Notes under the pieces: model-generated
The model's input: only the letters and a program-made list of their open reading frames with translations
The model's database searches: none
Told to the model about the DNA's origin: nothing
Part shown: positions 16,675 to 24,976 of the stretch, piece after piece
How the letters are laid out: the number at the start of each line of letters is the position of its first letter
How positions within the stretch are numbered: position 1 is the first letter of the stretch
Program-made: the position numbers and the translations under genes
From: Bacteroidales bacterium
GTDB taxonomy: Bacteria; Bacteroidota; Bacteroidia; Bacteroidales; UBA7960
Reading direction: 5' to 3'
Length of the DNA stretch: 35,407 nt
Assembly (NCBI GenBank): GCA_007129255.1
Contig: SKVW01000008.1
Location: 1-35,407, forward strand

Positions 16675-17094
16675 TCAAAATTCAATCACTCTCTCCCCTT
16701 CTTTTTCCTGCATATAAACCTTTTTACAGGAATCCGGGAGCAAAGGTTCTACTTTTTCCGGCCATTCAATAAAACAATAGTTTCCGGAATAAAAGTAGTC
16801 TTCATATCCAATGTCATAAACTTCCCTGAGGTTTTTGATGCGATAAAAATCAAAATGAAAAATACTTTCCTCCCCCTGCGTAAGGTATTGGTTAACAATA
16901 GAAAAGGTGGGGCTGCTAACTATTTCATCACTCCCAAGCACCCGGCACAGGGCTTTAATAAAGGTGGTTTTCCCAACACCCATGGGGCCATAAAAAGCAA
17001 AGAGCCTGGTTTCTGGGTGGGTGATCAATAATTTTTCAGCCACTTCCACAAGCTGATCAATATGCTTTACCTGATGAGCTTCCCTGGTTTCCAT
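16675..17094 (-). CDS. tsaE: tRNA threonylcarbamoyladenosine biosynthesis ATPase TsaE
   Basis: A 139-residue P-loop ATPase of the TsaBDE complex that makes the t6A modification at position 37 of ANN-decoding tRNAs (including the tRNA-Lys encoded nearby). The Walker A motif is GPMGVGKTT (residues 36-44). The conserved SSPTFSIVNQY and HFDFYRI segments follow, then CFIEWPEKVE near the end; all are TsaE hallmarks. Length is standard. It lies eight bases after porX and 43 before ald, all on the minus strand. Confidence 0.93.
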   Translation of the reverse strand: METREAHQVKHIDQLVEVAEKLLITHPETRLFAFYGPMGVGKTTFIKALCRVLGSDEIVSSPTFSIVNQYLTQGEESIFHFDFYRIKNLREVYDIGYEDYFYSGNYCFIEWPEKVEPLLPDSCKKVYMQEKEGERVIEF

Positions 17095-17102
17095 ATTAAA
17101 GA

Positions 17103-18653
17103 CTACCTGGCGGTTAAGTGTACAAAAGGAATAAGCATTTCATCCATAGAAACACCCCCGTGTTGAAAAGTATTGCGATAATAATTTACAAAGTAGTTGT
17201 AATTATTCGGATAAACAAAATACCGGTTTTCAAGCGCAAAAATAAACCCTGAGCTTACCGATGTTTTTGGGAGGAAGATTTCTGCAGGGTTTTTTACCTC
17301 GAACACTTCATCGGGATCGTACTGCAAGTTTCGCCCCACCTTATACCGAAGGTTGGTATTGGTATTCTTGTCGCCTACCACCCTGGTAGGTACATTTACC
17401 CTGATAGACCCATGATCGGTGGTTAGTAGGATATTGATCTTTTTTTCGGCAAGAAAACGGATGATCTCTTTGAGCGGGGAATGATCAAACCAGCTCATGG
17501 TAAGTGAACGGTAAGCTGCCTCATCATCAGCCAGTTCTTTGATTACTTCCATATCGGTGCGGGCATGGGAAAGCATATCCACAAAATTGTAAACCAATAC
17601 ATTAAGCTTTGCAGTAGTATAGTTGCTCAGGTTTTCCAACAGCCTTTTACCCGCCCCCAGGTTTAATATTTTATGATAATGGAATTTCAGATTCACTCCC
17701 AGCCTTTGCAGCTGTTCGCCAAAAAGTTCAGGTTCAAATTGATTGCGCGTACCTTCTTCACCTTCCCCAATCCAGTATTTGGGATACCTCTTGGCAATTT
17801 CGCCTGGCAACAAACCTGCAAAAAATGCATTTCGCGCATACTGGGTGGCCGTTGGCAAAATACCGCAATAGATATCCTCTTTGGCCACACGGTAATACTC
17901 TTCAAACAAAGGTTGCATAACCTTCCATTGATCATAACGCATATTGTCGATAATGATCAGGAAAGTTTTTTCATCTTCTTTAATAATAGGCAGGAATTTT
18001 TCCCTGAAAGCCGTATGGGATAAAACCGGCTTTTCATCTGCACTTCCATCCAGCCAACCCCGGTAATTTTTTCCCACAAAAGAAGAGAACACATTGTTGG
18101 CCTCACTTTTCTGACTGCGAAAAATTTCTTTAAGGTTGCTGTCCTGCGATTTTTCAAGTTCCAGTTCCCAGTAAACCAATTTGCGGTAAATGTCCTTCCA
18201 ATCTTCAAAAGAAAGCCGGCCACCCAAAGACATGCTGATTTCCCTGAATTGCTGCTGGTAGCCCATGGCGGTTTTCTCCCCTACCAGTTTTTTATTTTCC
18301 AGGTTCTTTTTTAAAGACAAAAGTATTTGGTTGGGATTGACCGGTTTGATGAGGTAGTCGGAAATACTGCTCCCGATGGCCTCGTTCATAATGGTCTCCT
18401 CTTCACTTTTGGTGATCATGACTACGGGAAGCCCCGGCCGGCTGCTTTTCATCTTGGTTAGGGTTTCTAAACCGGGCAGGCCGGGCATGTTTTCATCCAG
18501 AAATACAATATCAAAATCTTCTTCATCAACCAGGTCAATGGCTTCGTCGCCGCTTGTTGCGGTAGTAACTTCATACCCCTTTTCTTCCAGGAAAATAATA
18601 TGGGGCCTTAGCAGATCTATTTCATCATCTACCCACAATATGGATACGCTCAT
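17103..18653 (-). CDS. porX: PorX: response regulator with PglZ phosphodiesterase domain
   Basis: A 516-residue regulator of the type IX secretion system. The receiver domain (residues 1-115) has acidic Asp9 and Asp10, phospho-acceptor Asp53 in FLDENMPG, switch Thr81 and Lys103. A helical linker leads to a PglZ alkaline-phosphatase-like domain. Its zinc site and nucleophile are visible: Asp236 (IIIDNMRYDQ), Thr270 (LPTATQ), Asp359 and His363 (NFVDMLSHAR), Asp413-His414 (LLTTDHG). In Porphyromonas and Flavobacterium, PorX works with the kinase PorY and sigma factor SigP to control secretion genes. It heads a porX-tsaE-ald operon. A type IX cargo protein is encoded at 28059, showing the pathway is likely in use. 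No porY is in the window. Confidence 0.9.
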   Translation of the reverse strand: MSVSILWVDDEIDLLRPHIIFLEEKGYEVTTATSGDEAIDLVDEEDFDIVFLDENMPGLPGLETLTKMKSSRPGLPVVMITKSEEETIMNEAIGSSISDYLIKPVNPNQILLSLKKNLENKKLVGEKTAMGYQQQFREISMSLGGRLSFEDWKDIYRKLVYWELELEKSQDSNLKEIFRSQKSEANNVFSSFVGKNYRGWLDGSADEKPVLSHTAFREKFLPIIKEDEKTFLIIIDNMRYDQWKVMQPLFEEYYRVAKEDIYCGILPTATQYARNAFFAGLLPGEIAKRYPKYWIGEGEEGTRNQFEPELFGEQLQRLGVNLKFHYHKILNLGAGKRLLENLSNYTTAKLNVLVYNFVDMLSHARTDMEVIKELADDEAAYRSLTMSWFDHSPLKEIIRFLAEKKINILLTTDHGSIRVNVPTRVVGDKNTNTNLRYKVGRNLQYDPDEVFEVKNPAEIFLPKTSVSSGFIFALENRYFVYPNNYNYFVNYYRNTFQHGGVSMDEMLIPFVHLTAR

Positions 18654-18961
18654 TATACTTGAATATTTTTGGGGGACTTTAAGAATGCCATGGTTTTAAG
18701 AACCTTTGCAGCATAGCATTATCAAACATCCCGGATTTATATCAAAAAAAATAGCGGCTGAAAAAACGTTGCTTTGGGATATCTTACCTTACTCCAAAAA
18801 GAGAACCGGATCATTACCGGTTCCATTCAGGGAAAAACACCCTGTTTTACTGTGTGCTAATTTTACTCTCAGCCAGAACAAATTTAACTAAAAATACCGA
18901 TATTTGAGCTTTGTAAGCCTTAAAAAATCCCAAAAGGAATCCCGGCCCAAACCCAATTCTT
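18654..18961. other. Intergenic region, porX and HD gene divergent promoters
   Basis: 308 bases between divergent genes. I see no convincing gene: the only open frame (61 codons) needs a TTG start and has unremarkable content. Two neighbouring inverted repeats are present: GAACCGG/CCGGTTC (18803-18823) and CAGGG/CCCTG (18828-18844), the latter followed by TTTT. No complete promoter was found, though transcription must start in both directions here. Confidence 0.5.
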
Positions 18962-20206
18962 ATGTCCGATAAAACCGTAAACAAGTTAAAAATTTTCAAC
19001 GACCCGGTTTACGGCTTCATCAATGTACCCAATGAAGCCGTTTTCGACCTGATCGAAAATCCTTTTTTTCAACGGCTGCGGCATATCAAGCAACTTGGTC
19101 TCACCCACCTGGTTTACCCGGGAGCTCTGCATACCCGGTTTCATCATGCCATGGGTGCCATGTACCTCACCACACAGGCATTGGAAATCTTACGGTTTAA
19201 AGGCCATGAGATAAGCGAAGAAGAAGCCCTGGGGGTCACACAGGCCATATTGCTTCACGATATTGGCCACGGACCCTTTTCTCATGCCCTTGAAAACGCC
19301 CTGGTGCATCAAATGAATCATGAAGACCTTTCGGAAATGTTTATGTACCGGCTCAAGGACCAGAACCACGAGGGCATGGATACGGCCATCAGTATTTTTA
19401 AAAACAACTATCCTAAGAAATTTCTTCATCAGCTGGTAGCCGGCCAACTGGATATGGACCGGCTTGATTACCTGAACCGGGACAGCTTTTTTACAGGAGT
19501 ATCGGAAGGGGTGATCAGCTGGGACCGTATTATCAAAATGCTCAATATTGTGAAAGACCAACTGGTAATTGATGAAAAAGGCATTTACAGTATTGAAAAA
19601 TTTATCATCGCCCGAAGGCTGATGTACTGGCAGGTATACCTGCACAAAACCGTAATTGCCGCCGAAACCCTGCTCACCAGTATCCTTAAGCGGGCAAAAG
19701 TGCTTGCCCTTGCCGGTGAAGATCTTTTTTCCACGCCACCCCTGAAAAGACTGCTCCGGAAAAAATACTATAAAGCCGATTTTGAAAAAGACCCTACCCT
19801 GCTCGAAGATTTTTCGCTACTGGATGATTATGATGTTTATGCATCCATTAAAGTGTGGGCAGAACATAAAGATCAGGTGCTTAGCCGTTTGTGCAAAAAC
19901 CTCACCAACCGCACGTTATTTCGCATAGAAATGCAAAGAACCCCTTTTCCGGAAGAATACATAGAAAACATCAGGGTGCATACCAGCAGATTATTTGATA
20001 TTTCCCATGCTGAAACCGATTATTTTGTAATTCACGGGTCCACCCGCAACAATGCTTATGACCCGGCGGTGGGAAGCATCCGCATCCTTTCCCGTACCGG
20101 GGACCTGACCGATATTGCCAGTGCAAGTGACCAGCTCAATATCAGTGTGCTTTCCCACACGGTTGAAAAGTATTTTTTATGCTATCCTAAAGGGGTGCTG
20201 CCATAA
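18962..20206 (+). CDS. HD domain phosphohydrolase (dNTPase/SAMHD1-like)
   Basis: A 414-residue cytoplasmic protein of the HD superfamily. The metal site is complete: His61/His62 in RFHHAMG, His99-Asp100 and His103 in LLHDIGHGPFSH, and Asp164/Asp166 in GQLDMDRLDYL. The N-terminal DPVYGFINV and NPFFQRLRHIKQLG motifs are the hallmark of the COG1078 group, related to dGTPases and SAMHD1. Known relatives hydrolyse dNTPs or phosphomonoesters, but the substrate here is undetermined. It sits directly upstream of lpxD (117 bases), a neighbourhood I recall as recurrent in Bacteroidota, suggesting a link to envelope synthesis or just shared expression. Confidence 0.85.
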   Translation: MSDKTVNKLKIFNDPVYGFINVPNEAVFDLIENPFFQRLRHIKQLGLTHLVYPGALHTRFHHAMGAMYLTTQALEILRFKGHEISEEEALGVTQAILLHDIGHGPFSHALENALVHQMNHEDLSEMFMYRLKDQNHEGMDTAISIFKNNYPKKFLHQLVAGQLDMDRLDYLNRDSFFTGVSEGVISWDRIIKMLNIVKDQLVIDEKGIYSIEKFIIARRLMYWQVYLHKTVIAAETLLTSILKRAKVLALAGEDLFSTPPLKRLLRKKYYKADFEKDPTLLEDFSLLDDYDVYASIKVWAEHKDQVLSRLCKNLTNRTLFRIEMQRTPFPEEYIENIRVHTSRLFDISHAETDYFVIHGSTRNNAYDPAVGSIRILSRTGDLTDIASASDQLNISVLSHTVEKYFLCYPKGVLP

Positions 20207-20323
20207 TTAACAACCTAAAAAACCTCCCCATTTGACAAAAATGAGGAAAGCCCCTTTAAAAAAACTTCTTTGTCATACAATCAAATATTGGTAACTTGCA
20301 CCCGGAAAAACCAACCAAAATCA

Positions 20324-21358
20324 ATGGAATTTTCAGCCAGACAGATAGCAGATTTTCTTCAGGGTGAGGTTGAGGGAAATCCTGAAGAAAAGGTGAGTAA
20401 GATTGCCAAAATAGAAGAGGCAACTAAAGGAAGCTTGACATTTCTATCAAACCCGGCATATACTCCTCATATTTACAAAACAGGAGCCAGCATTGCCCTT
20501 GTTAGTAAAGAATTCAAGCCTGAGCAACCCCTGAATTGCACCCTTGTCAGGGTAAAAGATCCATACGATGCCCTTGCCAGTCTCCTTGAACTTTACAAAA
20601 GCAGTATTCCTGAAAAAAACGGTATTTCAGAACTGGCATTTATTTCCCCAACAGCCTCCATAGAGGGTGCTGCCTATATTGGAGAGTTTGCATACATTGG
20701 GGATAACGTATCCATTGGAAAAAATGTAAAAATATATCCCCATTGTTACCTTGGTGACCATGTGACAATAGGTGACAATAGCACTCTTTTCAGTGGTGTT
20801 AGAATTTATGAAAATGGCAGCATTGGCCGTGAATGTACCATTCACTCCAATGCGGTAATTGGTGCCGATGGCTTCGGTTTTGCTCCCCAGTCGGATCAGA
20901 ATTACCGTAAGGTAGCCCAGATTGGCAACGTGATCATTGAAGACCTTGTAGAGATTGGGGCCGGAACCACCATTGACAGAGCCACTATGGGGTCCACCAT
21001 TATCAAAAGAGGGGTAAAACTGGACAACCTGATCCAGATCGGACACAATGTAGTGATTGGCGAAAATACGGTCATGGCTGCGCAATGCGGTGTAGCCGGC
21101 TCCTCAAAAGTTGGAAAAAACTGTATGATCGGCGGACAGGTTGGTTTGAGCGGCCACATTACCATTGGTGACAACGTAAAAATGGCTGCTCAAACGGGCG
21201 TCCCCTCCAACGTTAAAGACGGGGAAATCATAATGGGCTCTCCGGCCATGGAAGCCTCCAAATATCGAAAAGCTTTTATTTACTTCCGCAATTTTGAAAA
21301 ACTCGCCAAAAGAATTGATGAACTTGAAAAGGAGATAAAAAAACTTAAATACCTATAA
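20324..21358 (+). CDS. lpxD: UDP-3-O-acylglucosamine N-acyltransferase LpxD
   Basis: Third step of lipid A synthesis: adds a 3-hydroxyacyl chain from ACP to the amine of UDP-3-O-acylglucosamine. The ATG at 20324 gives 344 residues starting MEFSARQIADFLQG, the usual LpxD N-terminus. An upstream TTG (20270) would add an unlikely 18-residue tail. The N-terminal uridine-binding domain (1-100) is followed by about ten hexapeptide repeats forming a left-handed beta helix, with catalytic His241 in IQIGHNVVIG and the core ADGFGFAP. The C-terminal helix (FEKLAKRIDELEKEIKKL) is the trimer and ACP-binding element. The lpxC-fabZ gene follows after 129 bases. Confidence 0.93.
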   Translation: MEFSARQIADFLQGEVEGNPEEKVSKIAKIEEATKGSLTFLSNPAYTPHIYKTGASIALVSKEFKPEQPLNCTLVRVKDPYDALASLLELYKSSIPEKNGISELAFISPTASIEGAAYIGEFAYIGDNVSIGKNVKIYPHCYLGDHVTIGDNSTLFSGVRIYENGSIGRECTIHSNAVIGADGFGFAPQSDQNYRKVAQIGNVIIEDLVEIGAGTTIDRATMGSTIIKRGVKLDNLIQIGHNVVIGENTVMAAQCGVAGSSKVGKNCMIGGQVGLSGHITIGDNVKMAAQTGVPSNVKDGEIIMGSPAMEASKYRKAFIYFRNFEKLAKRIDELEKEIKKLKYL

Positions 21359-21404
21359 ATCAAACAGAACACACAGGTCTTTTTTTCTTATAAAAAATAT
21401 ATTC

Positions 21405-21412
21405 TATATTTG
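21405..21412 (+). promoter_or_regulatory. Possible -7 promoter box for lpxC-fabZ
   Basis: TATATTTG matches TAnnTTTG, 75 bases before the lpxC-fabZ ATG and within the 129-base gap after lpxD. The -33 region is a T-run without TTG. It could give the lpxC part of the cluster separate expression. Confidence 0.4.
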
Positions 21413-21487
21413 CCTGTTTTTTCCGGTGCTTTTTACAAGGATTGGCTTTTTTTTAGCAGTTAACAGACAATTATTCTTTTTTTAGGT

Positions 21488-22879
21488 ATGAATGAAAAAC
21501 AAAAAACCATAAAACAGCCGGCAAAAGTAAAAGGAGTTGGCTTACATACTGGTAATACCGTTACCCTTACTTTCAGGCCTGCGGAAGAAAATACCGGTAT
21601 CCGGTTTTTACGAAGTGATATTGGAGAAGATGCCTACCTCGAGGCTGATGCAAATTTTGTAGTGGATACCGCAAGGGGTACCACGCTTGAAAAAGACGGG
21701 ATCAGGGTGGCAACGGTAGAGCACGCCCTGGCAGCCCTTACCGGTATGGGAATCGATAATGCCATTATAGACGTAGACTGCCCGGAAACGCCCATTCTGG
21801 ATGGCAGCAGCCGGTTTTATGTAGAAGCCATTGAAGAGGCCGGAATCGTGGAACAAAATGCCCTGAAAGAATATTTCGAGATAAAGGAGCCCATTCGCTT
21901 CTATCATAAAGAAAAGGACTGTGAACTGATCGCCCTTCCCGATGATCAATACCGCATCACCTGCCTGATCGATTACCAATCAAGAGTTTTGGGACATCAG
22001 CATTCCAGCCTCAATCACATCAATGAATTTAAAGATCAAATAGCACCCTGTCGCACTTTTGTATTCCTGCATGAGCTGGAATACCTCCTTTCCAAAGATC
22101 TGATCAAAGGAGGCGACCTGAGCAATGCCATCGTATTTGTTGACCGCCAGGTTTCACAGGAAGAACTTGACCGCCTGGCCACTTTGTTTAACAGGCCATC
22201 GGTTGCCGTGCGCGATGAAGGCATCCTGAACAACCTGGAACCTTATTTCGTAAACGAACCTGCCCGCCACAAACTCCTGGATGTTATCGGAGATCTTACT
22301 TTGGCGGGCAAACCCATAAAAGGACATATCATTGCCAGCAAACCCGGGCATGCGTCCAATGTACTTTTTGCCAAAGAGCTGAAAAAACACATCAAAGCCT
22401 CACTGGAGCAGGAAAGCATTCCGAAATACAACCCAGATGCCCAGCCCGTTTACGACATCAACCAGATTAAGAAGTTCCTGCCTCACCGCCCACCTTTCCT
22501 GCTTGTGGATAAGATTACGGAAATGGGAGATTCCTATGTGGTGGGAATGAAAAACGTCACCATGAATGAGGCCTTCTTTGTTGGGCACTTCCCCAAAGAA
22601 CCCATAATGCCCGGGGTCCTCATCATTGAAGCCATGGCCCAGGCCGGAGGCATCCTGATATTGTCAACTGTGGAAGATCCGGAAAATTACAACACTTACT
22701 TTCTGAAAATAGATAAAGTTCGCTTTAAACAAAAAGTGGTTCCCGGTGACACCCTGGTGTTTAAAATGAGTCTTATTGCTCCGGTCAGAAGGGGCATCTG
22801 TCACATGCGCGCTGTGGCCTATGTGGGAAGCAAATTAGTTACAGAGGCCGAACTAATGGCCCAAATCAGCAAAAAATAA
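21488..22879 (+). CDS. lpxC/fabZ: Bifunctional LpxC deacetylase / FabZ dehydratase
   Basis: A 463-residue fusion. Residues 1-305 are LpxC, the zinc deacetylase that commits UDP-3-O-acyl-GlcNAc to lipid A. The zinc ligands fit His79 (VEHALAAL), His261 and Asp265 (HKLLDVIGD), and the general acid-base His288 (KPGHASN) is present. Residues 320-463 are FabZ, the 3-hydroxyacyl-ACP dehydratase of fatty acid synthesis, with active-site His367 (VGHFPKEPIMPG) and Glu381 (IEAMAQAGG). The two enzymes compete for the same 3-hydroxyacyl-ACP pool, so the fusion may balance lipid A and phospholipid. The fusion is known in Bacteroidota. lpxA starts 13 bases later. Confidence 0.95.
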   Translation: MNEKQKTIKQPAKVKGVGLHTGNTVTLTFRPAEENTGIRFLRSDIGEDAYLEADANFVVDTARGTTLEKDGIRVATVEHALAALTGMGIDNAIIDVDCPETPILDGSSRFYVEAIEEAGIVEQNALKEYFEIKEPIRFYHKEKDCELIALPDDQYRITCLIDYQSRVLGHQHSSLNHINEFKDQIAPCRTFVFLHELEYLLSKDLIKGGDLSNAIVFVDRQVSQEELDRLATLFNRPSVAVRDEGILNNLEPYFVNEPARHKLLDVIGDLTLAGKPIKGHIIASKPGHASNVLFAKELKKHIKASLEQESIPKYNPDAQPVYDINQIKKFLPHRPPFLLVDKITEMGDSYVVGMKNVTMNEAFFVGHFPKEPIMPGVLIIEAMAQAGGILILSTVEDPENYNTYFLKIDKVRFKQKVVPGDTLVFKMSLIAPVRRGICHMRAVAYVGSKLVTEAELMAQISKK

Positions 22880-22891
22880 TTTTTTAGTATA

Positions 22892-23680
22892 ATGAATCAA
22901 CCTTTAGCATACGTTCATCCACAGGCAAAGATTGCCCGAAATGTAGTTATTGAACCCTTTGTTACCATCCATAAAAATGTGGAAATTGGTGAAGGCACCT
23001 GGGTGGGGTCTAACGTCACCATTATGGAAGGAGCCCGTATTGGTAAAAACTGCAGGATCTTTCCGGGAGCCGTTATCAGTGCCATTCCCCAGGACCTGAA
23101 GTTCGACGGGGAAGAAACTACTGTTGAGATTGGCGACAATACTACCATCAGGGAGTTTGTGACCGTGAACCGGGGTACCAAAGCCAATAACAAAACCGTG
23201 GTCGGAAAAAACTGCCTGCTGATGGCATACGTGCATATTGCCCACGACTGCGTGATCGGGAACAACTGTATCCTGGCCAATGCCGCCAACCTTGCCGGCC
23301 ATATCAACATTGACGATTTTGCCATTTTGGGAGGGCTTTCTGCTGTTCACCAGTTTGTGAATATCGGCTCCCATGTGATGATATCAGGTGGTTCACTGGT
23401 GAGAAAGGACGTTCCTCCTTTTACCAAAGCCGCACGCAACCCCCTGTCTTTTGTCGGAATAAACTCTATCGGGCTTAGAAGAAGAGGATTTTCCAGCGAA
23501 AAAATCAATGAGATCCAGGATATTTACCGGGTGATCTACCTGAAAAACCTTAACGTGTCCCAGGCCATCACCTACATTGAAACCGAATTGCCCGCCTCAA
23601 GCGAACGGGATGAGATTCTCAGTTTTATTTCCCAGTCCAGCCGGGGAATTATGAAGGGATACGCATATAATGAAAAATAA
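22892..23680 (+). CDS. lpxA: UDP-N-acetylglucosamine O-acyltransferase LpxA
   Basis: A 262-residue hexapeptide-repeat enzyme performing the first acylation of UDP-GlcNAc in lipid A synthesis. The start (QPLAYVHPQAKIARNVVIEP) and the left-handed helix are typical, as is the interrupting loop AIPQDLKFDGEETTV. The catalytic His118 lies in YVHIAHDCVIGNN, and the GGLSAVHQFVNIG segment is an LpxA signature. The C-terminal helices (SSEKINEIQDIYRVIY) complete the trimer. Length equals that of E. coli LpxA. It is packed between lpxC-fabZ and an ABC ATPase (14-base gap). Confidence 0.96.
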   Translation: MNQPLAYVHPQAKIARNVVIEPFVTIHKNVEIGEGTWVGSNVTIMEGARIGKNCRIFPGAVISAIPQDLKFDGEETTVEIGDNTTIREFVTVNRGTKANNKTVVGKNCLLMAYVHIAHDCVIGNNCILANAANLAGHINIDDFAILGGLSAVHQFVNIGSHVMISGGSLVRKDVPPFTKAARNPLSFVGINSIGLRRRGFSSEKINEIQDIYRVIYLKNLNVSQAITYIETELPASSERDEILSFISQSSRGIMKGYAYNEK

Positions 23681-23694
23681 ACCTGCCTGAAATC

Positions 23695-24306
23695 ATGCAG
23701 GTAAAATTGACCAACATTGGCAAGAAATTCCATGATAAATGGGTTTTCAAAAATCTGAACATGGATTTTGAACCCGGATTGCATCATGTTATTCTCGGAA
23801 AAAACGGTTCCGGAAAATCAACTCTCATTAAGATCATTGCAGGTTATCTGTCTGCAACCCGTGGCGAAGTTACCTGGCAATTGAGCCACCATCCTGTGCC
23901 TCCGGAAAAGGTGTTCAGGCAAATATCCATAGCTTCTCCTTACCTTGAGCTGATCCAGGAATTTAATTTAAGGGAAGCCATCAGGTTTCAGAAAAAATTC
24001 AAACCTTTTTTGGAAGGATATTCCGAAAAAGACCTGGAAGAACTTTCCGGATTAAAAGTCCATTATAACAAACCACTCAAACACTTTTCTTCCGGTATGC
24101 GACAACGGGTTTCCCTCCTGCTTGCCATCATGTCTTCAGCAAAACTTCTTTTGCTTGACGAGCCCTGCGCCAATCTCGACAGCGATGCCACCGGGTGGTA
24201 CAAAGATCTTGTAAAGGAATTTTGCCGCAACCGTACCCTGATTATCGCTTCTAACCATTATCCTGCAGAATATACCTCCTTTAGTAAAATCCATTCACTG
24301 GCATAA
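23695..24306 (+). CDS. ABC transporter ATP-binding protein, possible CcmA
   Basis: A stand-alone 203-residue ABC ATPase. Walker A is GKNGSGKST (35-43), signature FSSGMRQRV (131-139), Walker B LLLLDEP (151-157), and the switch His lies in IIASNHYP. No membrane domain is fused, and no permease gene adjoins it. Its size equals that of CcmA (about 205 residues), the ATPase partner of CcmB. A ccmB gene lies 3.6 kb away, without an adjacent ATPase. I therefore suggest, without proof, that this is the CcmA of the Ccm cluster. Alternative partners, such as an envelope or lipid exporter, fit its place after lpxA. Confidence 0.8.
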   Translation: MQVKLTNIGKKFHDKWVFKNLNMDFEPGLHHVILGKNGSGKSTLIKIIAGYLSATRGEVTWQLSHHPVPPEKVFRQISIASPYLELIQEFNLREAIRFQKKFKPFLEGYSEKDLEELSGLKVHYNKPLKHFSSGMRQRVSLLLAIMSSAKLLLLDEPCANLDSDATGWYKDLVKEFCRNRTLIIASNHYPAEYTSFSKIHSLA

Positions 24307-24354
24307 AAATTACGCCCACAGCTTACTAAAATCCAAGGTGCCAATTATTTTTAT

Positions 24355-24362
24355 TAATTTTG
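24355..24362 (+). promoter_or_regulatory. Possible -7 promoter box for efp
   Basis: TAATTTTG matches TAnnTTTG and lies 39 bases before the efp ATG in a 95-base gap. No clear -33 TTG. Confidence 0.35.
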
Positions 24363-24401
24363 TGCCCGAAAATTTAAAAATAACCTGACGCGTAACTTTT
24401 T

Positions 24402-24965
24402 ATGGCAACAACTTCAGATTTCCGAAACGGACTATGTCTTGAACTTAATAACGAATTATACACCATTGTTGATTTTCAGCACGTGAAACCCGGAAAGGGA
24501 GGGGCATTTGTTCGCACCAAGCTGAAAAACCTGAAAACCGGTAAAGTGCTCCCCCACACTTTCAATGCAGGGATGAAGGTAAATATCGCAAGGGTTGAAA
24601 AACGTCCTTACCAGTTTTTGTATAAAGACGATATAGGCTATCATTTTATGCACACTTCCACTTTTGAGCAGATCATGATTCCTGAAGAGATCATCAATGC
24701 CCCTCAATTGCTCAAAGAAGGCCAGGAAGTTGATATCACTTTTCATGCCGACACCGAAACTCCTTTGAGTTGTGATTTACCCGCCTTCGTTGAGCTGGAA
24801 GTTACTTATACTGAACCCGGTGTTAAAGGCGATACCGCAACCAATACCCTGAAGCCGGCCACTATGGAAACCGGTGCCGTGGTTAATGTTCCCCTGTTTA
24901 TTGAAATTGGAGAAAAAATAAAAGTTGATACCCGCGACAATTCTTATTCCGAAAGAGTAAAATAA
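24402..24965 (+). CDS. efp: Elongation factor P
   Basis: A 187-residue translation factor that enters the ribosomal E site and relieves stalling at proline stretches. It has the three-domain EF-P layout, with the tip loop [15 protein letters not shown] (Lys32 takes the place of the modified lysine of E. coli EF-P). The C-terminal signature reads [19 protein letters not shown], followed by [16 protein letters not shown]. Modification genes are not in the window. lpxD2 starts 11 bases after the stop, so the two are probably co-transcribed. Confidence 0.96.
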   Translation: MATTSDFRNGLCLELNNELYTIVDFQHVKPGKGGAFVRTKLKNLKTGKVLPHTFNAGMKVNIARVEKRPYQFLYKDDIGYHFMHTSTFEQIMIPEEIINAPQLLKEGQEVDITFHADTETPLSCDLPAFVELEVTYTEPGVKGDTATNTLKPATMETGAVVNVPLFIEIGEKIKVDTRDNSYSERVK

Positions 24966-24976
24966 ACCCATAACTC

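Noticed and set aside
18706-18891. 61-codon frame in the porX-HD gap
   Set aside because: It needs a TTG start, overlaps two hairpins, and its translation shows no recognisable features.
20270-20323. Upstream TTG start for lpxD
   Set aside because: The ATG at 20324 yields the normal LpxD N-terminus (MEFSARQIADFL); the extra 18 residues do not fit the family.
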